A DNA stretch of 64,000 bases from Heterohyrax brucei. Lineage: Eukaryota > Chordata > Mammalia > Hyracoidea > Procaviidae. The position numbers and the translations under genes are program-made. How positions within the stretch are numbered: the stretch's first letter is position 1; the number at the start of each line of letters is the position of its first letter. Location of the stretch: contig CM053162.1 of the NCBI GenBank assembly GCA_028571685.1, positions 65,150,351 to 65,214,350 on the forward strand, written 5' to 3'. Positions 11,105 through 21,669 of the stretch are shown piece by piece. The notes below the pieces were generated by a model. The model made no database searches. It saw only the letters and a program-made list of their open reading frames with translations, and was not told the origin of the DNA.

Positions 11105-11665
11105 TTATTCTCAGGGGCTCTCTGCTTGGTTCACCTCACAGCGACCCTCTGAACAACGGAACAGAACCCTGCTTTGTCCTGCCCGGTCCCCACAATCATT
11201 GCTAGGTTCAAGCCCACTGTTGTGTCCAGTGTATCAACCCATCTCATTGAAGGGCTTACTCTTTTTTGCTGACAACCCACTTTACCAAGCATGATACCTT
11301 TTATCAGGAATTGGTCCCTCCTGATACCATGCCCCAAGTATGTGACAAAGTCTTACCATTTTAGCTTCTAAAGAACATTCTGGCTGTACTTCGTGCAAGA
11401 CAGGTTTGTTCTTTCTTCTGGCAGTTCATGATACATTCAATGTCTTTCACCAACACCATAACCCAGAGGCACCAACTCTTCAGCTTTCCTTATTCCCTGT
11501 CCAGCTCTTACATGCATATCAGGTGGTTGAAAATACGTGGGTAAGGCATACCTTAAATCCTCAAGGTGACATATTATTCTCCAAAACTTCTAAGATGTCT
11601 TTTGCAGCTGGTTTGCTGGATGCAATATATTGTTTGGATTCTTGACTAATTCCGTGGGCATAGGC
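11105..11665 (-). mobile_element. RTE-clade LINE 3' fragment (-)
   Basis: The - strand frame ends with GHGIRRDQFLIKGIMLGK, then MRWVDTLDTTVGLNLAMIVG and a C-terminus ending SVVQRVAVR. This matches the end of an RTE (BovB-like) reverse-transcriptase ORF: a MLGK motif, then RW-D, then SVV/HxVA. The same protein end is seen again, on the + strand, at 30310-30535. RTE elements are the likely mobilisers of AfroSINE because the SINE tail resembles the RTE 3' end. Confidence 0.75.
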
Positions 11666-12018
11666 AGGTAGGTAAAGTCAAAGCCATACTGACTACAGTG
11701 TGTGTCCAGAGAGTGCATGCAGTTAGCTTTTAGGAAAGAGGTATACCCGTGCCTGGTTGGACAAGAAAGCCTGACTTTTTTAAGGGGGGGGGGGCTCTCC
11801 TTACCTTTCGCTGCATCTTTACCATGGTTGTTCCATCTCAGTCTGACCAATCTTACTTGTATACCCTCCCTGATACTTGAGAATGTCCCCTAAGACTCTT
11901 TGAGCTTGTTTCTGTCAATTTATTTTCTACATAGTCTTGAAATTTCATCTATATAACTTTCACACTCATTATGAGAGAGAGTGAGAGACAATTCTAGAGG
12001 AGTGGGGCTGACTATTCT
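11666..12018. other. No gene or repeat recognised
   Basis: Contains a run of nine G at about 11786-11794 and a short GA-rich patch at 11971-11991; otherwise unremarkable. Confidence 0.4.
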
Positions 12019-12019
12019 C

Positions 12020-12205
12020 AAGGAGTCCTGGTTGTGGCGTAGGTGAACACTCAGCTACCAGTTGAAAGGTTGGTAGTACGAACACACCAGTGATTTCATT
12101 GAGAAAAATGCCTGGAGAGCCACTTCCCTAAGCCACAGGGGAGCAGTTCTACTGCATCCTATAGGGTGTCTATGGGTTGAATCTCTATTAGGTGACAACA
12201 GATTT
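12020..12205 (+). mobile_element. AfroSINE (+), long form, diverged
   Basis: Head ggagtcctggttgtggcgta, a middle insertion, then gagcagttctactgcatcct and atagggtgtctatgggttga. Confidence 0.75.
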
Positions 12206-12296
12206 ATTCCCTATCTTCTCTCAATCTTTGCCTCATCTCCTTCATTTGCTTGTTAAATGTGAGGATACAAAAGAAAAAACAAAAAACAAAAAATGC

Positions 12297-12441
12297 AGCC
12301 ATTGTGTTGAATCTCACTCATAACTACCCTATAGAACAGAGTAGACCTGCCTGGTACTTTCCAAGGAGTGCCTGGTGGATTTGAACTCTCAAGCTTCTGG
12401 AAGGTTGCAGCAGCACTTAACCACTATGCACCAGGGTTTCC
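12297..12441 (-). mobile_element. AfroSINE (-), short form
   Basis: Tail attgtgttgaatctcactca, body ccaaggagtgcctggtggat, head ttaaccactatgcaccaggg. Confidence 0.9.
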
Positions 12442-12662
12442 AATGTGAGGCTAGTTCTATGTTTATAATGTACACATCTTGTTTTCTCAAATAAGATACT
12501 CCTTCCCCAGAGCAAGGGACTTCTCTTCCTTGTTCCATAGGCTCAACAAAGAACCATTTCTTCGGCCATATGATTAAAAAAAAAAAAAACCTACTAAGTA
12601 AAAGATGAAGGGAAATCATCACATAGCTGCTTCTTGCTTTATCTTGTATAGAAAAAAAAAAA

Positions 12663-12859
12663 AATGTTGCCATTGAGTCAATTCCAAAGCACAGCGACCC
12701 TGTAGGACACCATAGAATTGCTGCATAGAGTTTTCAAGGCTGTGACCTTTTGGAAGCAGGTTACCAGGTCTGTCTTCTGAGGCACCTCTGGCTGGGGTTC
12801 AAGTCATCCTTTCAGCTACTAATAGAGCACTCAACCATTTGGGCCACCCAGGCATCCCT
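12663..12859 (-). mobile_element. AfroSINE (-), long form
   Basis: Tail gttgccattgagtcaattcc, body cagcgaccctgtaggac and gagttttcaaggctgtgacc, with an intact middle block and a worn head (caaccatttgggccaccca). Confidence 0.85.
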
Positions 12860-12962
12860 TAGTAACTATACAAACATTTCTAGCAGTATTTATACTATAT
12901 TTAAGGTAACAGGAAACACAACAACATAGTAGAATCATACACAAAGTAGACTCAAATTAAAG

Positions 12963-13107
12963 CAATTCCACTGCTGTTGACTCTGACTCAGAGTGACTAT
13001 AGGACAGAGTAAAACCATCCCATAAGGTTTCCAAGGCTGTGAACCAAAGACAGCTGTAGGTTCAAACCTCCAACCTTCTGGTTAGCAGCTGAGTACTTTA
13101 ATCGCAC
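12963..13107 (-). mobile_element. AfroSINE (-), diverged
   Basis: Contains ctgctgttgactctgactca, ggacagagtaaaaccatccc and gttagcagctgagtacttta. Confidence 0.8.
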
Positions 13108-13341
13108 ACAAACAGACATCATGAGTAAGGAAATGCTTTCACCTGACCATTTGCAGAAGCAGGATTCCCAGGCAGGCTCTGGTTTCCTTCTGGCGTGGTC
13201 AATGCTGTGAGCTAGGGCTGCTGTACCAGCAAAGCAGTCTGGGAAACAGCCTAAAGCCACCGTAGTCAGGGCTGGGTCACCCCAGCTGCTAGTGCTGACA
13301 CCCTGCACTGCCTGCTGCTCCAGTTGACTGCTCTTAACTCA

Positions 13342-14110
13342 TTTTTTTAATTCCATTTTATTGAGCTTTTGGTGAAATTTTACAGAGTAAGGTAGGTTTT
13401 CACTCCACAATTTCCTCACAAATCATTTGTTCAGTGACATTAGTGGCATTCATCACCAAGTGCCAGCATTCTCTTTGTTTTCTTTGTTCCCTTTCCAGTC
13501 CTCTAGTTTCCCTGCCCACTTATCTTTTCTTCTGAGTAACCGTTGACTCGTTGGTCTCACAGTGATGATTTTTAAGTACAGTGCTGATCTTATGGGTAAT
13601 ATCCTTTATTCTGTGTGCTACTCTCCTGATGACTTCAGGAGATAGGTGTTAAGAGGCTCTCAGGGAGACAGTCTCAGGGAGTCCTCTGTTCTGTCCCCTT
13701 CCCAGTTGGGTTGTCTTTCCTCCCTCCCTTCCTCCCTTTCCTATTCTTCCTCATCTTGTTGTTGAATAAGAATTTGAGTTCTGCTCCACATTTTTCTCCC
13801 ATTCTGTCTGGGACCACGTACTGTGACTCCGGCCAGAAAGTTATGGTATCCCAGGCAATATCTACTTGCTCTGGTCTCAGGATAGATGAAATTGTTGCTC
13901 GTGTAGACTTGGTTTTTTTAAGGGATTTTGGTTACCTGCTTAATGTTCTGTTCTTGGTGAGAAGAGACCCGCACCTCTGTCGACAGCCACTCCCAACTTC
14001 CAAGACCCCCCAAACTACTCACTTTACTAGGTTACAGATCTAATTTGGGGGGAACTAAGTTATGCCAGCTGATTGAGTTGGCTAAATGCTCTGAACTTAT
14101 TCCCCTCTAC
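13342..14110 (-). mobile_element. L1 3'-UTR fragment (-)
   Basis: Starts with a T-run and ttttattgagcttttggtga, the reverse complement of the L1 3' terminus. It continues through the long 3' UTR (tctgtctgggaccacgtact, caagaccccccaaactactc). It is the same 3'-UTR class as 9925-10453 but inverted. Confidence 0.65.
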
Positions 14111-14149
14111 CTTGTTCTTTATGTTAGTGGGTTTTTACAATTTATTTAT

Positions 14150-14312
14150 TTGTGTGTTTATCTGTCTATCATCTGTCTGTCTATCTATCTATCTATTATT
14201 TTGACTCCATTACCCTATCTGTCTGTCTGTCTGTCTATCATCTATTTGTCTTTCTACCTATCTGTCTGTCTGTCTGTCTATCTATCTATTATCTTGACTC
14301 CATTCTCCTATC
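14150..14312. repeat. (TCTG/TCTA)n microsatellite with internal ~93-bp duplication
   Basis: Tetranucleotide repeats surround two copies of a non-repetitive spacer (ttgactccatt plus flank) at about 14201 and 14294, so the array has duplicated as a block. Confidence 0.88.
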
Positions 14313-14770
14313 AATAACTGTCTCTGCAACAATAACAACAAAAGTGTCTCCCTTCAATTTTATACTTGAAATCTTCACATAAACAGATGCAATGTTGTCT
14401 TTTCTTTCAGAACAGGGAAAGGAAGCAGCGATCACCAGTCCCTTCTAGAGGGAACTGATCGTCTTTCTCTGAGAATGAAGGAGAACAGCAGAAACCAAGA
14501 AGCAATCCACCCTCTGACTGCTGGTACTGGAATGTAGGTGGGTATCCTGGGAAAGAAACATCCAGGAGCCAGGGGCCAGGCTAAAGAGTTTGTTGCCACA
14601 AAGAGGAAACTGGAGGGTCCAGAGGATTTTCCTCATCACTCCAGAATTACCAATTGATCATTTCCCAATTTATATTCACTGAAATGTGTTCAACAGTCAA
14701 TGCCAGGTCAGTTACCCACACCAATAATTTTCTTGGACTCAAAATGATGGGAAACACAGGGAGTATTAAA
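14313..14770. other. No gene or repeat recognised
   Basis: Unique-looking sequence between two microsatellites. Confidence 0.4.
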
Positions 14771-14774
14771 TCAT

Positions 14775-14874
14775 GTGTGTGTGTGTGAGCATGTGAATGT
14801 GTATATTTACATATACACACGTAAACATACATACACATACCTATATAGATATATATACACACATATATATGTTG
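14775..14874. repeat. TG/TA-rich microsatellite
   Basis: (TG)n passing into mixed (CA/TA) with many atatata steps. Confidence 0.85.
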
Positions 14875-14924
14875 TGCATAAGGTCATGATTCAGAATTGA
14901 CTTTACTGCTCCTGGTTTATATAT

Positions 14925-15044
14925 ATAGAAGGTGGGCAGTTTGACTCTACCAGCCACTCCTTGGAAATTCTTTGGGGATTTCTACTCTGTTCTATGAGGT
15001 TTTATGAGTTGGAGTCTACTTGACGGGAACAGTTTTTTTTAAAA
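14925..15044 (+). mobile_element. AfroSINE (+), 5'-truncated
   Basis: Body and tail only: gtgggcagtttgactctacc, ccactccttggaaattcttt, ttctactctgttctatgagg, then gagttggagtctacttgacg. Confidence 0.8.
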
Positions 15045-15062
15045 AAAAAAGTACATATACTT

Positions 15063-15108
15063 GTGTGTGTGTGTGTGTGTGTGTGCATGTGTGTGTGCGT
15101 ACGTGTGT
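15063..15108. repeat. (TG)n microsatellite
   Basis: About 12 TG units with interruptions. Confidence 0.9.
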
Positions 15109-15248
15109 TGTTCTTGCCCTATAGAACCAAGTACAACTGCCTTCTAGGGCTTCCAAGGCTGTAATGTTTACAGAAGTAGACACACAGCTAGTGGGTGTGA
15201 ACTGTTGGACTTTCAGGTAGTAGCTGAGTTCTTAACAACTGTGCAATA
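15109..15248 (-). mobile_element. AfroSINE (-), diverged
   Basis: Contains ttgccctatagaaccaagta, gggcttccaaggctgtaatg and agctgagttcttaacaactg. Confidence 0.75.
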
Positions 15249-15251
15249 TAT

Positions 15252-15416
15252 GGAACCCCTGGTGGCAGGAGTGTTAAGGCCTGTGACCACGAACCAAAAG
15301 TTTGGCAGTTTGAGTGCACTTGGAACTCCTTGGAAACTCTGAGGTAGTTCTATTCTGTCCTACATGGTTGTTATGAGCCAGAACTGACCCGATGGCAGAG
15401 GGTTTGGTTTTTGGTG
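15252..15416 (+). mobile_element. AfroSINE (+)
   Basis: ggaacccctggtggcaggag, gaactccttggaaactctga, ttctattctgtcctacatgg, tail cagagggtttggtttttgg. Confidence 0.9.
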
Positions 15417-15419
15417 CAA

Positions 15420-15597
15420 TACCAACCCACTGACATCAAGTCAATTCTGATTACAGTGACCTCATAGGGTTTCCAAGGCTGTAAATCGCTATGGAAACTG
15501 ACTGCCACATCTTTTTCCTGCACAGTCACTGGTGGTTTCGAGCCACCGACCTTTGGGTTAGTGCTCGAAAGCTTTAACTACTGTCTTACCAGGGTGT
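15420..15597 (-). mobile_element. AfroSINE (-), long form
   Basis: Tail accaacccactgacatcaag, body gggtttccaaggctgtaaat, middle block gactgccacatctttttcct, head ggtttcgagccaccgacctt. Confidence 0.88.
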
Positions 15598-15660
15598 GTG
15601 CGTGTGTGTATGCGTGTGTGTCTGTGTGTGTGTGCCTGTGTGAGCATGTGTCTGTGTAGA
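15594..15660. repeat. (TG)n microsatellite
   Basis: Interrupted TG/CG repeat directly abutting the SINE head. Confidence 0.85.
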
Positions 15661-17690
15661 CAGAAAGAAAAGGGCATCAGCCAGCACAGATGATTACCGA
15701 CACTGAGCAAATTGGTAAGTGATCATTACAAAGTTAAAAGCCAGTCTTGGGCATATGTTATAGCTAAAGTTGAACCAGAGGTGCTAATGACATATCAGGA
15801 CGGGACAATTAGGGACTTAATTAATTACGGCTCTGTTTACACTTCCATTGTCAGTGCTAATTACTTGTTGGTTTGAAGGAAGCTCCCCTGTCTTCATGAG
15901 TGGCTCTCAGTAAATGGTAACGTGCTCGGGATTCTGCAAGGGTCTGTTGCGGCTTCCCAGGACTGCAAGTGCAGCACCCGCTCATGTTGTCACACGATGA
16001 CAGTTGTCATTAAGGAGCACATACTCACTGAAGGTTAAAAGTTTGTTGTTGTTTCTTCCTTTTTTAACAAGAGGCGAACTACTATTGCCATTTCTTTGCT
16101 TCAAACCTTAGCTTCTGCGCTGTCTTTTGGTAAACCAAGGTAACAGTGTTCCTTAGATGCTAAAGGACTGGTGATAAAGCGCTTTGGGAGAGGATTAGGC
16201 AGCAAACGTTGCCTCCACAGAGCCTGCAAAGGCCATCAAACCATTTTACAATGAAGCCCTCTTGCGTCCCTTCTCTGTCACTCCTGAGACATTCCGAATG
16301 CAAGAAGCAGTCTAGATAGGATCGCTGGTCAGGAACCCTGTAGCCAGCCTGAAGAGGGAGGAGCTGACAACGGAAGTCACTTTCTCACACCTGTGACCCC
16401 TAATCTTAGCCTCCAAACAGAGCAGCCGCTCTTCTTTTCTGCTGATATCATAAGGCTGTCCTCAGACTCATGATTTGAGAGTGACACGGGGTTGTCATTT
16501 CTGCAACCCTGTGACAATCATCAGGATGTAAGTAGCAGAGAAAGGATAGGAGCAGGCAGAGAAGGGAAGGAGAGAAATTGAAGTCTTCATCACCAACGCC
16601 TTAGGGATGCACCAGGTATCTAAAGAGCAAACAAATAAGGGAGTCAAAACCCAGACGGGGGACATGAGTTTGACCGCTGAAACAAAGGATGTGTGTAAAC
16701 AGGAGGGAAGAGAAGAGACTGCAGGATGAAAAAAAAGAAACACAGCAGTCATGATAAATCTGACATGATTTAGCTCGTGGATTTTTGGCGTGTTTGTGTT
16801 CTTTCTGGAAATGCTTATTACTCATTATCAGTAGCTACAGAAAATCCTATCAACCCTGTCCTCCTTTAAAAGCTAGATCTGAACAAATGGACCTTTTTTT
16901 TTCCCCTCTTCTTTTTAAGAAGTTATTTTGTTTTCCGAAATGGAAAGTTTTTGCCAGTACATCTTATTTTAGAACCTCTAACTTTGTCTTCTCTTATTTT
17001 TTTCCCTTTTTTTCTCTCTAATTAGAACTGTTGGCTGACATGTGACGTGGCTCTGCTGGGCACGTTTTGATTGGCTGGTGGAGTCAGATGCCCACGGCCG
17101 TGATTCCAGAGGGAGATGAGCAGCGTCAGGTGTCTGCCTAAGCCTTTCCAGTGCATCCAGATGAACCTCCAAAGGAGACACGGGAGGGGACAGAGCAGGA
17201 CAAAATCTTCTGAGTGTAGAAACAGATAAAATGACAGGAAGACTAGAGTTGCCATCTGCTGGAGGATAGAAAGAATGACTTTGGACACTACTTGCCAGAG
17301 CAAAACTGAAGTCATTAGTTAAAATAATAAATCTCCATGTACTGTGTACTGCCGTTACAGGATAACAAAAATTGGGAAGGGGTATCTTTATGGCAGTTTT
17401 TGGGTAATACAGAAAATATACGGGAGGGGAGGAATTATAACAGCAACCTCCTGACTTCCTGACTTGCTCTCTGAATACTGCTTAAAGGGATGGTGAATAG
17501 TGCTTTCCATCCTTTCACATAATAGTGTGTTGCTTCATCAGGCATTTCGCAACTTCTCCACTGAAGCTTTGAAAACCGTGATGTGGTTCCTTCCATGACA
17601 GGGTTTGAAAATTCTAGGGGTATGCCTAGTCACAGCTCCCAGACTTTCTCTCTGCTTCTGTAACGTGACCAAATGGCCAAAGCTCACTTA
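15661..17690. other. Unique noncoding DNA
   Basis: No gene or clear repeat. Within it, 15800-15875 holds clustered TAATTA-type sites (see findings). ORFs on both strands at 16978-17315 show no recognisable domain. Confidence 0.45.
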
Positions 17691-17694
17691 GGTT

Positions 17695-17840
17695 CATTAC
17701 AGAGAGCACTGGACCAGGAGTCAGAAGCACTGGTTGCACATTTTAGCTTGCTCACCAGCTATCAATATGACCATGAGCCAATCACTTTATTACTCTGGGC
17801 ATCAGTATTTTTAGCTGAAAAATTACAAATGGTTTGCAGA
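17695..17840 (+). mobile_element. MIR-type SINE (+)
   Basis: Core pattern agcactggaccaggagtcag, then gagccaatcactttattact and ctgggcatcagtattttt, the ordinary MIR order. Confidence 0.75.
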
Positions 17841-17859
17841 AGGGGCTACAGAGTCTAAA

Positions 17860-18480
17860 AGATCTCTGTGGTCCTTTTTAGTTCTCAAATTTTGTGAATC
17901 TACATGCATTCCAAACTCATATAGCACTTAGAACACGAATATTCAAGCTGAAGTCTCATTATTGCCTCTATTGAATGCAGCAAAACAGTATCTAATGGCC
18001 TGATTAATCAACCATAAACCACCTTCTCTGTCAATGAAGGGAAAAAAAAAATGTGTTGTCCCTTATCATGCTGTAGAGAAGGAGCGGTTATTTAAACTTG
18101 ATTTCACTGATTTTGTTTCTGTTGCAGCAACTGGTGTACCAAAGCTCCCTGATCATGAAAAATGGAAAACAAGAACCAGCTTGAAGAATCACAGAGTTTG
18201 AAGAGCAAGCAACCTTTGAAATCAGTGCAATTCTGCAGGAGTGGAAACTGACATTAAGGGACTTGCCTATGGTTGCCTAATTGGTTTGGGATCAAAATGG
18301 ACTAGAAGAATTTAACTGTCTGTAGCTCCAAATCTCACACAGGCACAGCACCCTAATCAGGTGTCCCCACCTCTAGAACTCATTCTAGACCCCTCCAGGC
18401 CAGGGTGACTTTGCTTTCCTCTAGACATGCCAGTGTTTGATGTCTGAATCCCTTACTCTGCAAGTGACCACACACAGCCT
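17860..18480. other. No gene recognised
   Basis: Possibly a worn repeat at 18130-18300; no family named. Confidence 0.35.
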
Positions 18481-18960
18481 TGCAGTCAATGAGTCATTTG
18501 ACAAATACTTACTAGGCACCTGTTAAATACCTTCTTTAAGACCCCTGTTCGCGGGAAGCTTGTATTTTAGTGGAGGATAGATAGTTACAGGCAAACACAA
18601 ACAGAAAAATATCCAATGGTAATCTGTGCCATGGCCAATCATTAAAGCAAGGACAGCCGACAATGACCTTGTGTCCTCAGGTTAAGGTCAGGAAGACTTC
18701 TCTTAGGAGGTGACAGCTACACCGAGACGAGAGGGACAAGGAGATGCCCGTGGAAACATGGTGGAAGGGCATTCTAAACCAGGTTTGGGCAGTAAAAAGC
18801 CCTAAGACGGGATACATTGGCCTTTGCGGGGAATCAGAGGAGGGAATGGGGCTGTTATAAAGCCAACAAGAGGCAAGTGGTGCAAGTGAGCTAACGGACA
18901 GTGGGCTAAATCCAGATGATACAGGGTCTTAAGGTGATGCTAACAAATCAGACTTTATCC
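18481..18960 (+). mobile_element. Ancient interspersed repeat, family not assigned
   Basis: The order of phrases (gacaaatacttactaggcac, gggaagcttgtattttagtg, ttctcttaggaggtgacagc, ggaagggcattctaaaccag) is that of a widespread old mammalian repeat. Confidence 0.45.
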
Positions 18961-20264
18961 CAAATATTCCGAGAAAGCACTGTAAGCAAAACAATCAAGC
19001 CCTCTTTCCACATCAGTCAGTCTCCCCTCTTCCAAGGACTACCACCGTTTTGCAGCTCCTAACCTCTGCCCAATTCTAGGCCATCTGAACCTTTGAACCC
19101 TGAAGGCTGCTCTGTGGCTGTCTGGATGGGAGACACTGTCTTCCAGTGAGTTAAAATTGTAAGCAAAGGCTGAGCCTCTAGAGACTCGGAGGTCATGGTG
19201 ATGGTGGCCATCAAATTCACACAAAGCTGGAGGAAGTTGCTCAGTGTGCAGGCTGATGCCCTCAGCCGTAGGCTGTGACTCCCAGTTGGGACACAGACAA
19301 TGCCTTACACTGCCAGCAGCCACTCAGAAGGAAAGAAGGGAGTGAGTACCTTTGCCAAGTCATTCAACAGGAAGGGAGCCACCCACCTCTGTTGAGAGGT
19401 CCCTGGTGGTCTTTGTTCTCACACATCACACAGATTTCCTTCAAATAGTGGACCAATGGAATGTGTAACAATTCATGAAGTTCATGATCCAAGGGGGTAT
19501 CATTGTGTAAAACAGCAGGCTAAGTCACGAGAGGGGGCAGTTAATTGAGGGAGGTTAGCCTAGATTCTCTTTAGCTGGGAGCCCCATTTTTACATTCTTT
19601 GGACTGGAGGGCATCTTTAATTGCCACTTTAATGAAAGGAGTACAATAAGGAAACTGTTAAATATGAGGGCGGCTGGAACTCTCTCAAGTTAGCTGAGAG
19701 TCACCTGACTCTTTCTCATCCTTAACTGCAGGAAAGGCAGGTCCCATGGAATTAGGGAAGAATTAACAGACACAGTTATCTTCCTCTATCAGCCCACCCC
19801 CTTGTGCTCTGAGGAGCTCCTCTAACCTATGATGGGAAGAACCCATATCTGGGAAACCCACACCGATGTCAGGACCTTTTCAACCCCACGTGGCATGTGT
19901 GGTACCTACCAACGCAGACAGATTGACTAACAGCAAAAAGAAACACCGAGATGGGGGCAGGGAGAAGAGAGAGCCGATCAGAGGCAAGAGAGATCAGTGG
20001 TGAGAGACGACCAGTGCTATCTTACAGAAGCAGAGACAGTAACCATCCCCACCCCCAACCTCTAGGAAAGCATCTGGCATAGCAACAGATGCTTTTAAAA
20101 AGAGGAGGAAACGAACAAAAAATAAACCATGGGAGAGAAAATAGTTGCTGAGGGTGTCTAAAAGGTAGCAGGAAGGCAAGAAGGAAAGAGAGATAAGGGG
20201 ATCAGCTAGAAAGGAAGAGGAGGAAAGAAGGGAGGGCTATTTCGGTAATGATTCCAAGAAGTGT
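18961..20264. other. No gene or repeat recognised
   Basis: Purine-rich patches at 19940-20000 and 20160-20240. Only chance ORFs. Confidence 0.4.
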
Positions 20265-20455
20265 ATCAGAGTAACCTGGGGAAATCGATCTCAAAACACA
20301 GCTTCCCATGCACTTTCACGGCCCCGATGTGTCAGTAGCACAGCCAGTGGGGTGAGTTTTAGTCCCGGAATGCATTCAACAAAACCGTTTTTTACCCCCT
20401 TCAAGTGATATGGCTGTGTGGTCAGATTGGGGACCCAGGTTGGGGATCCACTGAG
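20265..20455. mobile_element. hAT-Charlie-type (MER) relic
   Basis: Contains tatcagagtaacctggggaa at one end and ttggggacccaggttgggga, then tccactga, at the other. This resembles a roughly 190-bp non-autonomous element with short inverted ends. Confidence 0.45.
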
Positions 20456-20890
20456 CTAGCAGAAAAGGAGAAAACAGTGGGAACACAACTGTTGGGTAGT
20501 GACAGGGCTTGTGTCCGCAATGACCCTGGATAGCCCTCACAGGCAGCCGGCTGGCTCTGCCACAGGTCACCCACTGCCCTTCAAGAAGATGGCTCATCTT
20601 CAAGAACAAGATTGCTAAGAAAAGAGGTCTCCCATTTTTTTCCAGTTCTCTGATTACAAGACCCTTCCTAGTGTCTGTAGTTACAGACGGCAGACTAGCA
20701 AGAGACCTGGCACTGGAAGGCAGTGTTTTACTCTGACCACTGTGTTGGGAAGGGGGATAGCCCTGCTTTGGGCTCTCTTGACTTCTGAAGTGGCACTCTT
20801 TAGAGTTCTGGCCCCTGAGGGGCACCAAGCGGTAAGAAGTCTCCTTCACGTGCCGAGGAAGTAGCAAAAGGGACTCGATTACGGAAAGCC

Positions 20891-21112
20891 ATGGAAAGCC
20901 TACAAGGCGGCTGTGCAGCTCTGATTGTCATGGCAACACAGCAGCGGCCGGTGGAGGTGCCCGGGGCGCTTGGGCGCCGCCACCACTCGGCTCGGCTGCG
21001 CCCCTGCCAGCGCGCGGGGGGAGACGCTGGCTGGGACGCCCGCCTGGCAGCAGAACAAAGGCCTCCCGGAGGGAATCGTCAGGGGCCCAAAGTTCGTGTT
21101 CCCATGACAGTG
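20891..21112 (+). other. Isolated CpG-rich patch with open frame; possible first exon
   Basis: From about 20940 the DNA is CpG-dense (gcagcggccggtggaggtgc, then cgccgccaccactcggctcg) in an AT-rich setting. An ATG at 20891 in a good context (gccATGg) opens a frame of 74 codons to a donor-like gtaaga at 21113. The predicted peptide starts MESLQGGCAALIVMATQQRP and matches nothing I know. Long frames are also open on the - strand, as expected from base composition, so coding is unproven. Alternatives are a distal CpG-island promoter or enhancer. Confidence 0.25.
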
Positions 21113-21116
21113 GTAA

Positions 21117-21265
21117 GAACCCCTGGTGGCGCAGCGGTTCAGCGTGCCACGATGCTCCAATCCACTAGGCGCACCATGAAAAAGAGGCGGCACTCTGCCT
21201 CCGCGGAGATCACAGCCCCCGAAATCACGTGCTGCGGTTTCCTCTGTCCTGTGAGCTCTCCGGAG
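21117..21265 (+). mobile_element. AfroSINE (+), long form, diverged tail
   Basis: Head aacccctggtggcgcagcgg, middle block gaggcggcactctgcctccg and agatcacagcccc. CpG-rich, so its decay has been slow here. It sits directly against the CpG patch. Confidence 0.75.
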
Positions 21266-21546
21266 GTCGGAGGGTCTCCACCGCGGGAGGTCTGGGTTGG
21301 TGTGGCTCCTGGGAAGGGACCAGGCAGAGCAAGAGCTGGGACGGTGCAACGTGGCTCTTGTTTGAGAACATACCGACCCATTCGTGGCTGTGTGCACATC
21401 ACGAAATGAGGGGCTTGAGAAAGTCGCTGTATTACCGAGTTTTCCTCACTGAGCATTTTATTGACAATGACTTCTGCGAAGTTTGATTTATTGGCTATAA
21501 TTCGTTAAAGCTCTGTATTCAACTGAAAGAATAAAAAGTAAGCCTA

Positions 21547-21668
21547 GGTCAGCAGTTCGAATGCACCAGGCGCTCCTGGGAACCCCATGAGACAGTTCTC
21601 CTCTGTCCTTTAGGGTCACTATGAGTCAGAACAGAATCAACAATGAATGACTTTTTTTTTTTTTTTTA
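21547..21668 (+). mobile_element. AfroSINE (+), 5'-truncated, poly-T tail
   Basis: ggtcagcagttcgaatgcac, cgctcctgggaaccccatga, ctctgtcctttagggtcact, then about 17 T. Confidence 0.9.
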
Positions 21669-21669
21669 A

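Noticed and set aside
20376-20867. 163-codon frame on the - strand next to the CpG patch
   Set aside because: Overlaps a probable hAT relic at its 3' end and has no recognisable domain.
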